DNA of 64,000 nt from Varroa destructor. Taxonomy: Eukaryota; Arthropoda; Arachnida; Mesostigmata; Varroidae. How positions within the stretch are numbered: position 1 is the first letter of the stretch; every line of letters begins with the position of its first letter. This document shows, piece by piece, positions 38,701 to 51,552 of the stretch. The notes below the pieces were generated by a model. That model saw only the letters and a list, made by a program, of their open reading frames with translations, made no database searches and was not told where the DNA came from. The stretch is from NCBI RefSeq assembly GCF_002443255.2, contig NW_019211454.1, forward strand, positions 34,330,061 through 34,394,060. The letters run 5' to 3'. The translations under genes and the position numbers were made by a program.

Positions 38701-41700
38701 CCCTGGATTGTCCTGCTCAGCGGTGCTGTTTCAAGCCCGTAGAAGGAGGCAACCGGGAAGGAGAGGAAGTGCATAGGGTAGAGATCTGGGAGGGGCACTC
38801 ACTGCCCTGTCGGCGGCCCTTCGCCACCGCGGCACGCGCGTCCTGCTGTTTTTGCACCTGCCATGACTGTTCCACTGCTCGGGATCGTTCGACCAACCTT
38901 CTACGTCCCGTCCTCGTTCTTTACCCCTCACTTCTCCGCCACGCCTTCGTTCTTTTTGAAACAACTGCCAGCTCAACCGCCGTGGCCCCCTCGGTGCTTC
39001 AGCACAGCCCTGAACTCCCGACTGCCTTCGTCTTGTTTCGCGTTCACATCCAATTGAAAAGTACTTTGCGAGTTACGTACATAGGAATATGCAGCTAGGC
39101 AATGGCGGGTCGCCTGGCAGACGATTTACGTACCTCAGCAGGAGCAGAAAGAAAGATAGCAAAAACAGAAAAAGGGAAAAGCGAAACGCGGGACGCTTTA
39201 GTGGTGTAGTGCGTCGAAAGGGCAAGCAACGAATCGGATCAACTTGCTGGTAGACGTTTTTCCGCTTCTTGGCTAGTCCATCGTTCAGTTCTCAATCAAC
39301 AAAGAGGGTGCCGAAAGACAATGTGAATGGTGAACGATTTCAATAAGGCGTCAAAAAAGAAATAAAGTAGGAAAAAGACGAACAGGCCGCAGCGATTTTT
39401 CAGCATTTTATGGCTGCTGGAAATACCCTTGCGCGATTAAACTTAGAAAAGTTATCATCAGTTGTATAGCTTTTTTCAGGGTGGACTTTGAGAGAACAAG
39501 CACGCATCATGGCCGGCCAGAAAAGAGGAGCTGATCGTGCTACTGCAATTTTATGGCACATAGTAGAGAAAATATCTGAAATATTAACAATATTGGTCAA
39601 CGTTGAAAGTTGTTATGCGCTACAAAGCGAATGGATGGCAGCTAGCTGTTAGCAATATGCTGGAATGGGGCCAGGCAAATAATAAGTACCATTCTACTTA
39701 AAAATTCCTGTATACTTGACCTTAGTCTTCCTCTATACTTGAGCCTAGTCTTTATTTATTCTACACACATACAATTTGCATAGTGGTCAGGATGTTTACA
39801 GGACGTTTACAAAAATTCAAGACTTTTCTGATGTTTCACACCTACAAACTCGAATCTTCTCTATAGTGATATTGAAGTAGATGCTTACTTCGTACAATGC
39901 ATAGAACCATAATGCCATCATTATTCTCTTCCTCTTCAAAATACTATATGGCTCGTCAATTTCTGCTAATTATATACCCTGCAACGCTCTTACAATAGAC
40001 ACCGCTACTTCTCGGCATCGCCAAATATCGATGTGCAATACTGTACAAAACAGCCTTTATCGAATAATCACTGGTCAATCACTTCCCACGTTACAAGAAT
40101 CATCCTATTCCGTGGGAAGCTATCAGGGTACAAAACTGCTAACCTAATAAATACTAGCTATTGGTTTTGACTTATTGAAAAATAGGAAAACATGATAGAA
40201 TAGACAGCTCTTAGAAGGCCTGTGTTTCTCGCTGGTGTCGACGGACAACTAGGTGCAGTGCGGGCTGACTAACGTATCCTAGGTGGACGGAGGGGGCCAG
40301 GTTCGGAAAGCAAAACCTGTTAGCTTCGCTACGTCGCAGAAAGGCTGGCATCAGACATTTATCTTTTACCATGCAGCGGGGTCTCTTTCGGCATCAGGAC
40401 AGATCCACCTAGCCCAAGTCGTTAGGGCCTTCGGACCTGTCCCACTTCACGAGAGGAGCAGAGAATTCGGTAAAAAAGACCTCGACGCCTCTGGCCGATC
40501 TCTTGTCGTTGTTAACGCGCTAAGACAGCTGAAAACAGAAGGTACGAGGAAGATCGGACATATACAAGAGATGGGCATAAATTGAATATTATCAGTTGAC
40601 TGTTGGGCTGACCAGCCGTCAGCCTCCAGTTCTCGCCTTTCTTATACGACCAGCGTGAATTTTTATCCACCAGATTGAATCTCCACTCAGCGCCAAAAAG
40701 CTGTGCGCTGCCAGCCAGATGAATTATGCTTAGCCGAGACCGAGCGAACTGAATGTGCGCTATCTCGGTTGAGACGAGGGGAAAAGATAAAGTCGGACAG
40801 CGCAAGAGCGGCGGCACTGTCCGATAATGACGAGGTTAGCGTTCTGCTGCTTAATACGGCCGGGAAAACATCGCAACGCTATAGTTATCGGTTCCTTAGC
40901 AATGGCGTTCATGCGCCCGAAGCGGAGCCTGCTGCAGGTACCTGCATGTGGATTCACGAATAAGCACTAGGTTTGGGGTGCGACGGAGCCTCAGATGCGT
41001 GTGCGCTTTGTCGAGTTAGTGAGAGGGTGGTACGACGCGGTGCAGCTCCACACCGTGCCGAGGTGAGATAAGAAAAGCGAGCGGCGATCAGAGGTAGTAT
41101 AAGAACACTTGCTTGCGCAAACGCTTGGCGAAACAACCGCTAATTGTGGCTATTAGATTATCCAAGGTTTCCCAGCCACCTAGAAAGGTGGATGAGATTC
41201 GTATTTGATCCACCCTCTTGACCCCCTTTCCTGCTTATTAGCTAACAACAACTAGCCACCATTATACAGGGCGGATGATGGCGCTCGTCGACCAGTAGGA
41301 GGTGATGTATCAGCGAAGCAGCCGCTGCTACCATGGGGCTCCTACCGTGTAGACGGCGGATTTGAAGCGTTGACTGGTCGTTTGCAAGAAACAGGCGCTC
41401 ATGAGAATACAGGCATGAAGGCATATATACCTGGGGCGAAATGGACAAACCAAGCCAGGCCGAACTCTATGGACGGCCAGGTGCTACGATACGAAGGAAA
41501 ATATCTCCAAGCCAGCGACTGTTTGCACCCGGCAGGCCCCATTGTGTACTTGATGAATTCGTCTCTATGCTACAGCTACAGCTGCAGCTGCCGCTGCGGC
41601 GGCCATTTCTCACACGGATATGTTGTCCCCCGGCGCTGAAGCAGTCGCTCGTTTTTCGAAGAAACAGCTATCGCTGAAAGGAATTGGGAAAAGTAATGCG

Positions 41701-44700
41701 CAAACGCCCACACACCGCCGGTGCGTAACTTGTTCGGAACAAAATCGGAGATATATTTCAGTGAGCTCGTCTGGATAATACTGGAGTAAGGGGAGGACAA
41801 GTTGAAAGCTCGCTCGCTCATCACATAACGTAAGGGCCGTGATGAGTGCATGGATCAGTCTTAGCGTATTTAGGTTCATCGCAGGCTTCTTTTCTAACGC
41901 GTCACTTATCTGTTTCCCTGTCTCTAACATTCGCTGAGCCATAGCAGCAGAACAGCAATGCAGGACGAAAAAGGGCGACAATGATGGCAGTGATTGCTTT
42001 TGCTTCTGCCGCGAGTCAAGTAGGCCACCAGGCCTTTAAGCCAAGCAGAGAAACTAGTCGTACCGGTTTCGCTGGTACACAGCTGGTCGGCCGTAGCACC
42101 GCCGGCAGATACGATCGTTTCGATACAGATAGACAGCGGAGACGGAAATCGGTTGGAAGGAGGGTGAGGCTTCTCTCTGCCAAAAGAGCAAATAGTATTG
42201 TTTGAACACGAAGCACTTGAGTCGTCCATGGGCCAGCGATGGAACGCAACGAGAATAGAAGGCAAGCGGGAACCAAGTGGCAAGAGAGAAAAGGATACGA
42301 TTGAGTACAGAAAGGCCTGCGTTGGCCTAGCTTGCTTAGTTGCCCGTTTATGGCTTGCTCGAGACTAGCTTGTTAGCGCAAGGAAGCCGAAGCAATGAGC
42401 GACTTGACTCAACCAGGGTGGAGCGTGCCAGTCTGAGCTCTTAGAGGTCTGCAGGCCAAATAGCTGGCGGCTCGTCAGTGACGTAGGGGAAGTAAGGGCT
42501 TTCGTTTGGGCCGGTTTGTACTAGCCATACGCATCAGCCAAAGACTAAGAGGGATGACAACGCGCTATTTATCTTTTCAATCAGACCTGTGACAGTAGGA
42601 GTTGGGCGAAGCCGGAAGATCGGCCAGCGATCTCGCTTTCATCTTACGGCTCCTTATCCGGCGTACTTGCCCCTGGCCTGCTCTGCTTTCGCTGGCTGTG
42701 ACATCACAGAATTCGTTTTGAGTCACTCTTGCTATGTGTGCCGTTTGCTTCTGTTCGCTACTGCACCATTTACGACTGCATGTCTGCTTACGGTTGTCTG
42801 TCTGTACGCGAATTAGTTTGTGTGCTTTGCTATTCATACAGTTCGCACATCCGACGTTGGGAATCGGGGCGGCTGCGAGACTAACAGAGGCGTGATATGA
42901 CAGAAGCAGCATGAGCAGTACGAGGACAACTCGCCGCTGTTGCTAACATTGGTTAACAGCGGCAAAAAGGCGGGCGTGAAGCGTTGTAGCAAACCCTTGT
43001 GGGTTTAGCTGCCTTCTAAGCTCAATTGTGTTTAGATTCTTTTTACCGCGAACAAAAAAGAGACTCCTTTTGCTTCAAAGGTTTTCCCTTCGCTGGGTTT
43101 GCTCCATTCTTTTAACTGCGTAGCAAGAAAACACAAGAGAGCCAGGGCCAGCGGAGACACCCATCTATCCGCCCAACCATGGGTGTCATCGCCGTCGTCC
43201 TTTTCAGGTCTTTAGACGAAAGGGGATGCCTTACCATTAGTGGCCCGCCGCGAATCGGGAACTTCGTACGGCGACTGCAGGGTTACACTGCTAGGCCGTA
43301 CAGGCTGGTCATGGTTGACGAGTGGAAGGCAATTGAAAAGACAAAATAACTCCGCAACGAAGCCGCTAGTGCGACTGCTCGCTGACGGCCACGGCGGCAA
43401 ACCGCTCAAGTACGCTGCACAACTCGACAACTTCTCGCCTCTTTGCGCGTTCAGCCAGGAAGAAAGTAAAACAGAAGAAGAGCAAGGAAAAGAAGAACGA
43501 GAAGCGGCAAGTTGTCGGAAGCCGCCCAGAAAAGCCCACTATGCCCCTCAAACACTACTACCACAGCAATTATTATCACCACAACGACGACGACGACCAG
43601 CACATCACTCTGTAACGGTCGTTATTGCGGATCGTCGGTCGTCCTGTCTGTTAGCAGCACTCAGAACTTCTCTTTCCAAACAGCTACCCACGGGACGGGT
43701 GCTCAAAGCAAGGACGGGTAGCTAGCCTTGCGGGCTGCTTTCGAGGGGTATAAAAATAACATCCGTCCGTGGCGGTCTGAACCAACGGCCCGATCTAGTC
43801 ATTCGCCGGTTTACCGCTAGCGCATGGTTCCTCTGCGAGACTCCAATGGAATAGATGGGTCACAGGGTGTCTGGAAGGGCATTGTCGAGGGCTTGGCAAA
43901 AGACCAACATACATACGCACATACACGCATAGACACATTGACTATACCACCGCTATACCAATACCAGGACCATATCACAACAGCTAGAGAAACCCTCGTT
44001 ATGGCGGCCAATGACAGATAGCTCGCAGCAGAACGAACTGCTGTCAAGCAGCACCGGTGGCAGTAGCAAACGACCATATCTTCACCTCCCTCTATTTTTC
44101 TTCAAGGCGGATTCGCCACACAGCTTGGCCTACTGCGCGGCATCCTGCTTAGAGCAATGCTAAGGAGAGTGACCTGGTTGGTAACTTCTGGTTGGGAGGC
44201 TAGGGATGGTAGCAGCTCAGAAGCGAGAGACGGACACCATAGAATGGCACAGCAAAACAGAAGAACTTAGCTCATTCGGCTAAAACAGTGCCAGCAAAAG
44301 ATCCTAATCCTTCGCCACCATCACCGTCGATACTGGCATCATACACAGAGATATAAACCGACCGCCCATACGTCCATCCTTCGGCGAAACTGCCCCCAGC
44401 AAGCAACAAGGGCGAAGGGAGTAGTGGCGGTAAAGACGAGAAGAGGCGAAAGAACAAAATGGCGAGCTATGAGAGCAGCAAAAGTATATCTGCTAATCAA
44501 ATTACGAAACAAGGGCACGGTCGTCGCGCGAGTTGCACATGACGCCATAGATGATGACGATGACGACGAACGTGCCATGTATGAAGTGGCATAGCGTTCG
44601 GTGTATGCCGCAGCAATTGCGCGCTTGATGGAAGATAGGCATCCTATCGTTTTTATAGACGACAATTTTTTGAGGTAAAACACGTGCTCATGTTTCGATA

Positions 44701-46643
44701 TATACGAGGCTGTTCGTTGTGAGCAATAGTAACGTTTTACTGTTAGCCATACGAGCCGAAATTTGTCCGGAATCTATGAATAGCAGAACGTTTGACTCGC
44801 ATGAAGATAATTACACTCAGTGCATATCATATATGACTAACTTCATTTCTCGTATGCAGCTACCATAATTACGTATATATGTACAAATGTAACTTAGTTC
44901 CAACTATATTATTGATTGTACGCTCATGATCTTAATGCTCCTGGTCCGTACGGGTTTCTAGTGGCGCCAGTTTTGCCCAGTTTTTATACTTTTACCCAGA
45001 AGTATTTAAACAACTTCCCAAATGGCCTTGGAAGAACAATTATGGGAATATCGACGCAATACAATGTATATAACAGCATACAATATATACGGTGCGCCGC
45101 AAGGGCTCTCGTTAACTATCGAGACACCCTAAAGATACACATCGAGAACATCGGCGCATATGAAACGAGCACAAACTTAGGCAAGAAGCGCAAATTCGAT
45201 TCCAATAGAAAAGTTCACGGTTCATCTCAATAAGCCCTATTTCTCAAAAACAATAGTAGACTCGACTGTCGACAAGGGTTAAGCAGGTTTCTCATTGCGA
45301 AATCGACCAAACCTGAATTTGAGAAATTTACTATTGCACAATTTTACACATTGTACAATACATTGCGGGTATGATCCTCTGCTACAAAAATAACAGAACC
45401 CAGTAGAAACAACTGCAAAGACGAGCTAGCTTCAATATGTTCTATTAAGTTTCTTTCGATCGGCATGACTCCTCTAGAAAGCAATCATCGAGGCTCAAAA
45501 GCTTTTGATTCGCATTAACGTTTTGTTATAGTTTGAACGTAAAGGGCCCAATAAGGATTTCAACATATATATATTTGAAAATTGAAGGTAGAAAAAATCG
45601 TTCATGATTGAACAAATGTAAATATCTAGTTCCCGTTTAACAATAGAAGCGCGTTGTGCACCCGTCTAGTTGATACCTCTGCCAATCGAATATACACAGT
45701 TTTCGAAATACTAGCCTACAAGAACATTTCGATGGACGTTTACGCTCCAGCCGCCCGATTCGACGAGAGTAACTGTCCTGTTAAAAAAGATATGGCGTCG
45801 TGAGGCAACGCCGAAATGTAAGAAAGGATATGTATTGCGTGGGATGCCAGTATGGCCGAATGAATGGTAGATGATGACGAATCTGCACTTGCCATGCACC
45901 CCCAAAGTCTTCCCCCTTGGTGTCCCCGAACCGCGCCTTCTATTGGATTAGACCTGCTGCTAACTCGATTATAGATGGAGGGGTAGCCCAGGGACGCGCT
46001 AGGCCGGTTTGCAGGTCCTCACTGGGTCGAGGCTGTCGGGGTGACTGGGACTACCACCGGTCTGCCTGCCAACCAGTGGACCACACAAAGGGCGAGAAAG
46101 AAAGACAGGCCGAGAGAGCTAGGATGACGATCACGCCGAAGCATCTACAACATCCCACATGAGCTGAACTATCCACAATATTGTAGAAAGCGTCAAAACC
46201 AAATATCTGAACTAAGGCAGCGACTTAGCGTCCGTCAGACATCTACGTTGTGATCATCCAATATTCAGTCGGTACATACCGTCATACCTAGAATCAATAT
46301 GCGGATCCAGAAAGCCTACCGGGATTCACTAGGTGCTAGATTTCTCTAGATAAGTTACCCATTATGTTTTTTATTGACTAAAAAACGTAATGATAACTTG
46401 ACAAATGAACGCAAAAGGAGCCACATCACAATATTTTTAATGCACGTATTCGTGGTATCTTCACACGAGACATACATAGGTCTTACAAGAAGAAACAAGC
46501 TAATGCGTTTCTCAGATTTCCACCCATCACCGCAACGATAATTCATGCCCCCCATTGTAGAACTTTTCCCCATCACATTTCGAGAAATCAGAGAATTGGC
46601 ATGTAGTCTACTTAAATTAAAAGCAAATGCCGATGTTTCTCAG

Positions 46644-46758
46644 GCGGCGGCCTTGCGCTTCCCATGACTAAACGAGGGCACACGATCGATCGATTAGGCA
46701 ATATCGTTCCATTCCGAAAAGGGATGTTGCTGGTTTTCGCAAGAAACGAGAATCGGGG
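46644..46758 (+). other. Candidate cryptic exon in intron 2 (speculative)
   Basis: A TTTCTCAG acceptor precedes 115 nt that stay open in one frame, and a GTAAGT donor follows. The open frame would need a phase-1 entry and leaves phase 2, so it does not fit Phox2 intron 2 (phase 0). Entered in phase 0 it meets TGA after seven codons, so inclusion in Phox2 would truncate the homeodomain. It may be a poison exon, part of another transcript, or chance. Confidence 0.12.
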
Positions 46759-48538
46759 GTAAGTTACCCTACTTCTGCTATAGTTGTTTAATGGCTTTTG
46801 CTGTGTCAACTAGCCTGAAGCCTGCATGCGCCTATGAGATATTGACAATTGACTAAATGCCCTCTAACCGCGTCATTATGCATGCACAGTTATAATGTAT
46901 ACTGTGAGCCCAAGATGTAGGGCAAATTTGTCGCTCAATTTGGCTCTACGGTTCAAGATATGTATTCCAATTGGTTCAGGACTAGTATTGCTCTACGCGA
47001 ACGAATTTGTATAGCAGCTCTACCCTCTCTTGATTAACAACTTGAAACTATAGACTTCTTGGACGAATTACTCATAGAGCTACAAATTAGCTAGCGTTGG
47101 CTACAAAGCGCAAAGGGACGATAGTGCTGTTAAAACAAAAATAAAGATACTGGACGAGCTCGGTTGTGTTTGTACGTGTATTATATAAACATTTTACATT
47201 TTGAAAGAAAAGGGACACCGACTGCTGTGCGATCTCAAGGACAGCAACAAAAGATGTTTCTACGATGATAAAACCGCGGCCGATTCGGTGTGATGGCCCA
47301 GCATGCCTCGGCTGTGTTGACCTACAAGTGGTGCCTATCCTGGGCATTATCGTTCCTCGTCAGGCAGTCAGGAACATTGACGGCTGCCGACCAGTCTTCT
47401 CAGCGTTTGCTATAATTTGTTCTTCACTAGCTTCCTACCCCATCTTCGTCATCCAGGGTTCCTTCTCCCTTCTCTTATTGAAACGTATAGCTAAAATCCT
47501 GCCCTGATCTCCGAGCATCCAAAATTAAACTCTCCATACCTCCTCCCTCTTTTCCCTCTTAGTTCCCGCTACCCGCAAGGCAAGTTCAGCTCTCGATGTG
47601 AGTGCTTGCACGCTCTCTGCCCGTGAGACCATCGGCGTTGTTTAATGGAATGGAAGTAATGCGACTGGCAGACAGAGAAAACCTGAATGGGACACCCGCT
47701 GCGGTCAACCCGCCTTCAACTCTTCGCTTTTCCTAACTGTAGTTGCGGTTGCTTCTGCTCGACTTTGCTGCTACTGCCAAACTGCAGAGTACGGCGGCCC
47801 CGACCTCACGCAACCTCAAGGAGCGCTGGCGGATCGCCCGCCATCTTTGTATGAAATAATATAGAACTAAATAGCGAACGATACACAATCTTCATGTCGT
47901 ATCTGCGTTTTGTGTTGAGGGATGAGGATACACCCTAAGGAGTCCACTGTGAGCCCGATGCAGTCTGAATGTTCACCGAAGCGCCCGAAGTAGGCGAAGG
48001 TGGGCGTGGAATACAGAGGGGCAAAAGACGAGTCATTTTTATAAGATAGGAACGACACGCTACACTTCGACACACATATAGGGTAGAAATGTGTCATTGC
48101 CTGATATCCCCTATCTCGTACTGCAAACTACTTACCCAGAAAGTGGCTGAGAAAGTAAACTGTGTACAACAGTGGCAAAGGACAGGCCATAAGCAGGCCA
48201 CAGAGCTCAAACAGACGTGAGACAGTTTATCCTAAATATCTATGCCCTTGGATGCCTGGATGGAACAGAAGAACAAAGTATAAACTTATGAATCTTTCTG
48301 GGTGTGCCATTCTAAGTTAGATGTATATGCACGAATTGCAATGGACAAGTAATAGATAGTTAGCTGGACAATTTTGGAATACGTACAAACAAAGTAGTAA
48401 AACAAGCAGAATTTAAAATTAAGTGTTTTTATAATTAATCAAAGTAACTTGAAAGATCACACGCTAATAACATTGAAGATAAATGCGAGACGATTCAATA
48501 GCCAACGTAATCCATAACAATAATCTTACTTATTGCAG

Positions 48539-48824
48539 GTATGGTTCCAAAACCGTCGTGCCAAATTCCGCAAACAAGAGCGACTTAATCAGCAAAAGGG
48601 CGCTGGAGGAGGCGGGTCCGATGGAATGCCCCCATCGCCGATCTCAACGACTGTTGCGGATTCGACAACGAACAACAACTGCCAAGCAGTTGGTCTGGGG
48701 GTAGCTGCACCTGTTAACGGCGTCGGCATAGGGAAAGAATGTAAAGAAAAGAATAATATGCAACAGCTGATGCAGCAGCAACACTCGCCAGACTCGAATA
48801 AATCGAACATGACATCGCACAACG
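48539..48824 (+). CDS. Phox2: Phox2 coding exon 3 (homeodomain 47-60 and linker)
   Basis: The exon encodes residues 191-285 plus one base of codon 286. It begins with VWFQNRRAKFRKQER, the recognition-helix end of the homeodomain, with Gln at position 50 and Asn at 51, the residues that set base recognition. After residue 204 comes a linker: a Gly run (GAGGGG), Ser/Pro, Asn/Thr-rich and then MQQLMQQQ. The long Ala tracts found here in vertebrate PHOX2B are absent. The donor is G followed by GTTAGC, and its TAG is the in-frame stop met if the intron is retained. The phase-1 end matches exon 4. An alternative donor at 48741 would create a TGA at the junction, which disfavours it. Confidence 0.95.
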
Positions 48825-49570
48825 GTTAGCCCCACCGAAATTACAATCTCTTCTCTTTCAGTGGCTTTGACGTGTCTCTCTAGCTTTGATTAGTAATAGA
48901 TTGTTTTAACAAGAACTTGATTTTCACAGACTACGTTACAAACCAAATGTAACTAGCCCGAAAACCTCTATACGTTTTACATATCGGTGATACACGATGA
49001 CCAGCATTTGTAAACAATTTTAGTAGAATTATTTAAATTATCGTATGACCGAGATCATCTCTAAAGGCTAAACTGTCTGAACAGCACTCGCCAGTTGGCG
49101 CCTTTTTCCTACCCCTTCCTTCCTTCTCCTCTTCTGCACGCGCAATGTAGACGTCAACGTGATCTGGTCCACGTAAGATTTATTCTCACTCTATTTGTTA
49201 CTCCTTTCCTGTTATTATCAATCGGCTACTGATGTATGAGCGAGTACGACCACATAATACCACTTACGTGCAGACGTTCCCACGTACAAAAACGATGTTC
49301 TATAAAGAAGGCACAGCCGATACGGTAATTGTGTACAGCAAAGGTGGCGAGCACGCTGATACCATTGGCTACCGGTACTTTATGCAGCCGCTTGCGTATC
49401 ATGCATTTCTGCAACGGCAACAAGGCATGCTCTGTCCTATCGTACAGTTTGAGTGTATTGTTCCTTAGCGCCTTCGATAGGCTCCCGTTAAACAAGCCCG
49501 TCAACTCCCCCGAGAAAGCCTAGCAAGAAAGGAAAACTCCACGAAATTCTCCTTTAGCTTTGTGTTCCGG

Positions 49571-49608
49571 CGCTCGCTCGCTCGCTGGCTGGCTGGCTGG
49601 CTGGCCAG
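49571..49608. repeat. CTCG-CTGG tetranucleotide repeat
   Basis: Three CTCG units pass into five CTGG units, ending in the palindrome GGCTGGCCAGCC. Confidence 0.85.
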
Positions 49609-51529
49609 CCGACCTAGCCCAAAGAAACGAGCAGCGACCCAAGCGGCCAGCCGCCACCAGCCAGTCGCGACTGAAAGAGGGCCGAAACGTCGGAGACTAA
49701 TTTAAGCTGACAGGCGGAGGGGGACAAGGAACTATGGAGAGACTCAAGAGGGGCTTTTGGAGCGAGGCAGCGGTAGCCAAAGCTTATCTAGGGAGTGGTA
49801 TAGAGAGACTAGAGGGTTTCGGGGATTGTCAGTTTCCAAGTGGTAATAGTAGTAAGTGGTGGGTCTTTGCCTGCGCCCTCGGTTCGGCTGCTTCTCCTGT
49901 TGTAGCTGCTGCCGCGGCCGTTGACGAACTGCGCGAACCGACAAGGATCTCCCAGCTCTTTTCGATTTGAACGTGGACACCGACGACGATCGCCGTTTGC
50001 TGTCCTTGTTCAGCCTGTAGAAGCTGAGCAAGTGTTTTGTGAAGTGAACAGAAAGTGGGCAAGCGGGATGTCGTGAAGAGAAGCCAAGCAGTTTCGGTCG
50101 CAGCGGTGAAGCAAAAGACAAATGCACTCGCCGTTACCACCCTCCTTGTCGGTCAGCGAGCCAAGGAACTTTTCAGGACCATGGGATGGTAGACACTTCG
50201 GCCCCATTTGGCCGTCGAAAAGCGGCACAAGTCGCCGCTCAAGAAGCCGACTAACCGACCGACCGTCGAAACTAGCTGTGGGACCGCATCTGCTGCCGCT
50301 AACATCGGCGCGCAATTTCGCTTTCCAACTGTCTCTACTAGAGTTAATAAGGGTAGATTATTACCGCACTTATAAATGACACCCGCATCGTCGGCTGAAC
50401 AAGCGAACTAACCACGGAGGAGAGTCGAGGCTCACCAAGACACATCCGTTCGAGCTGTTGAACAGGACTCGGTTCCTGGCTGAAACTTCATGAATCGTTT
50501 ATCGAAGACCTGCGAAGCAAGAAAAAACAAGATAGACGAAGACCATAAAGTTCGTCTTGGACTTTGCTTGAACTTAATTACAATATTTTTTGTATCGATT
50601 CAAATGTCGACTCAACAGGTCGGCTATAGATGATTGCCGATGTCATTCTACTGCCTGAAATCTACAGTCACTAATATCGTAGACGCCGCTCTATTTAAAA
50701 CCACATGACATCGCTGGGTATCATCCAACAGGTTTATTCCGTTCAGGTAGAAGGAATCCATTTTTGTCGTTTTCTTCTAGCACCAAGTGTTAGTCCTTAT
50801 GCTCTTTTTAAATAACTATACTAATTAGGCGGTCATCATCAGGCGTGAGCATCAATATTCACAAGTGTTTTCTTCCGCATTTGTATCTGGATTTCGAAAA
50901 GACATAGGACATTGTTAAAAGTGGCTCAAACTAACAGCTCTACGTCGAATCAGCCTTAGGAACTGTGAAGAAAAGTTTCAACTTTATCTCTTCTTTGCTG
51001 TATATTCTATTCTATTCTGAGTTATGTATTTGTCATACATGGCTATGCCATCAAATCAAGTCCTTCTTCTTGTCTTCTTTGAAATTGGTCAAGGTGTCAA
51101 CGAGTTCGTCAATAGGCCATACCAATCAGCATATAATTTCGTTGCGCAATAATATTTTACCCAGTAATTCACTTTTAGTAGGCCCACTCTCGTTTTTCAT
51201 ACAGATTTCTATAGAGTACAATTTGCGTAGCCGAGTTCGTTGTATCATTGCTACCTAGCTGCTTTGCTTTGCTAAGTGAGCCAGGCTAGAGTAACCGCGT
51301 CTCCTTCGCGTGTTTCTGTCCTATCGCATTATCTATACGAGAACATGGGCATAGCAAAAGGTTGCGATTCTGTCGAAAGCGAGAGCGCACACACAAGGCA
51401 AAGAGGTGCTGGCCGCGCGCCTTGAGGAATAGGACAAGTGGAAAAGAAGCGAAAGGACAACCCCTGGGAGAGCATAGCAGCGCGGTCTGCCGTTCCGGTG
51501 CCTTCTCATGCTGCCATTCTGCTATCGAA

Positions 51530-51552
51530 GCTAGCTAGCTAGCTAGCTAGCT
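51530..51552. repeat. (GCTA)n repeat
   Basis: Five to six AGCT/GCTA units, self-complementary throughout. Confidence 0.9.

Noticed and set aside
38415..39098. 227-codon plus-strand ORF
   Set aside because: It begins at a non-ATG codon, has an irregular Cys- and Phe-rich composition with no domain, and sits in GC-richer sequence where chance frames lengthen.
40283..40585. Open stretch after a CTAAC motif and CCTAG, as a Phox2 exon
   Set aside because: Inclusion would insert residues between homeodomain positions 46 and 47, and there is no matching donor; kept only as an unexplained open frame.
43240..43725. 161-codon plus-strand ORF
   Set aside because: GTG start, no recognisable domain, compositionally driven.
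48741..48746. GTAAAG as the exon 3 donor
   Set aside because: Joining it to exon 4 makes a TGA at the junction, whereas the 48825 donor keeps the frame and gives a PHOX2-like tail.
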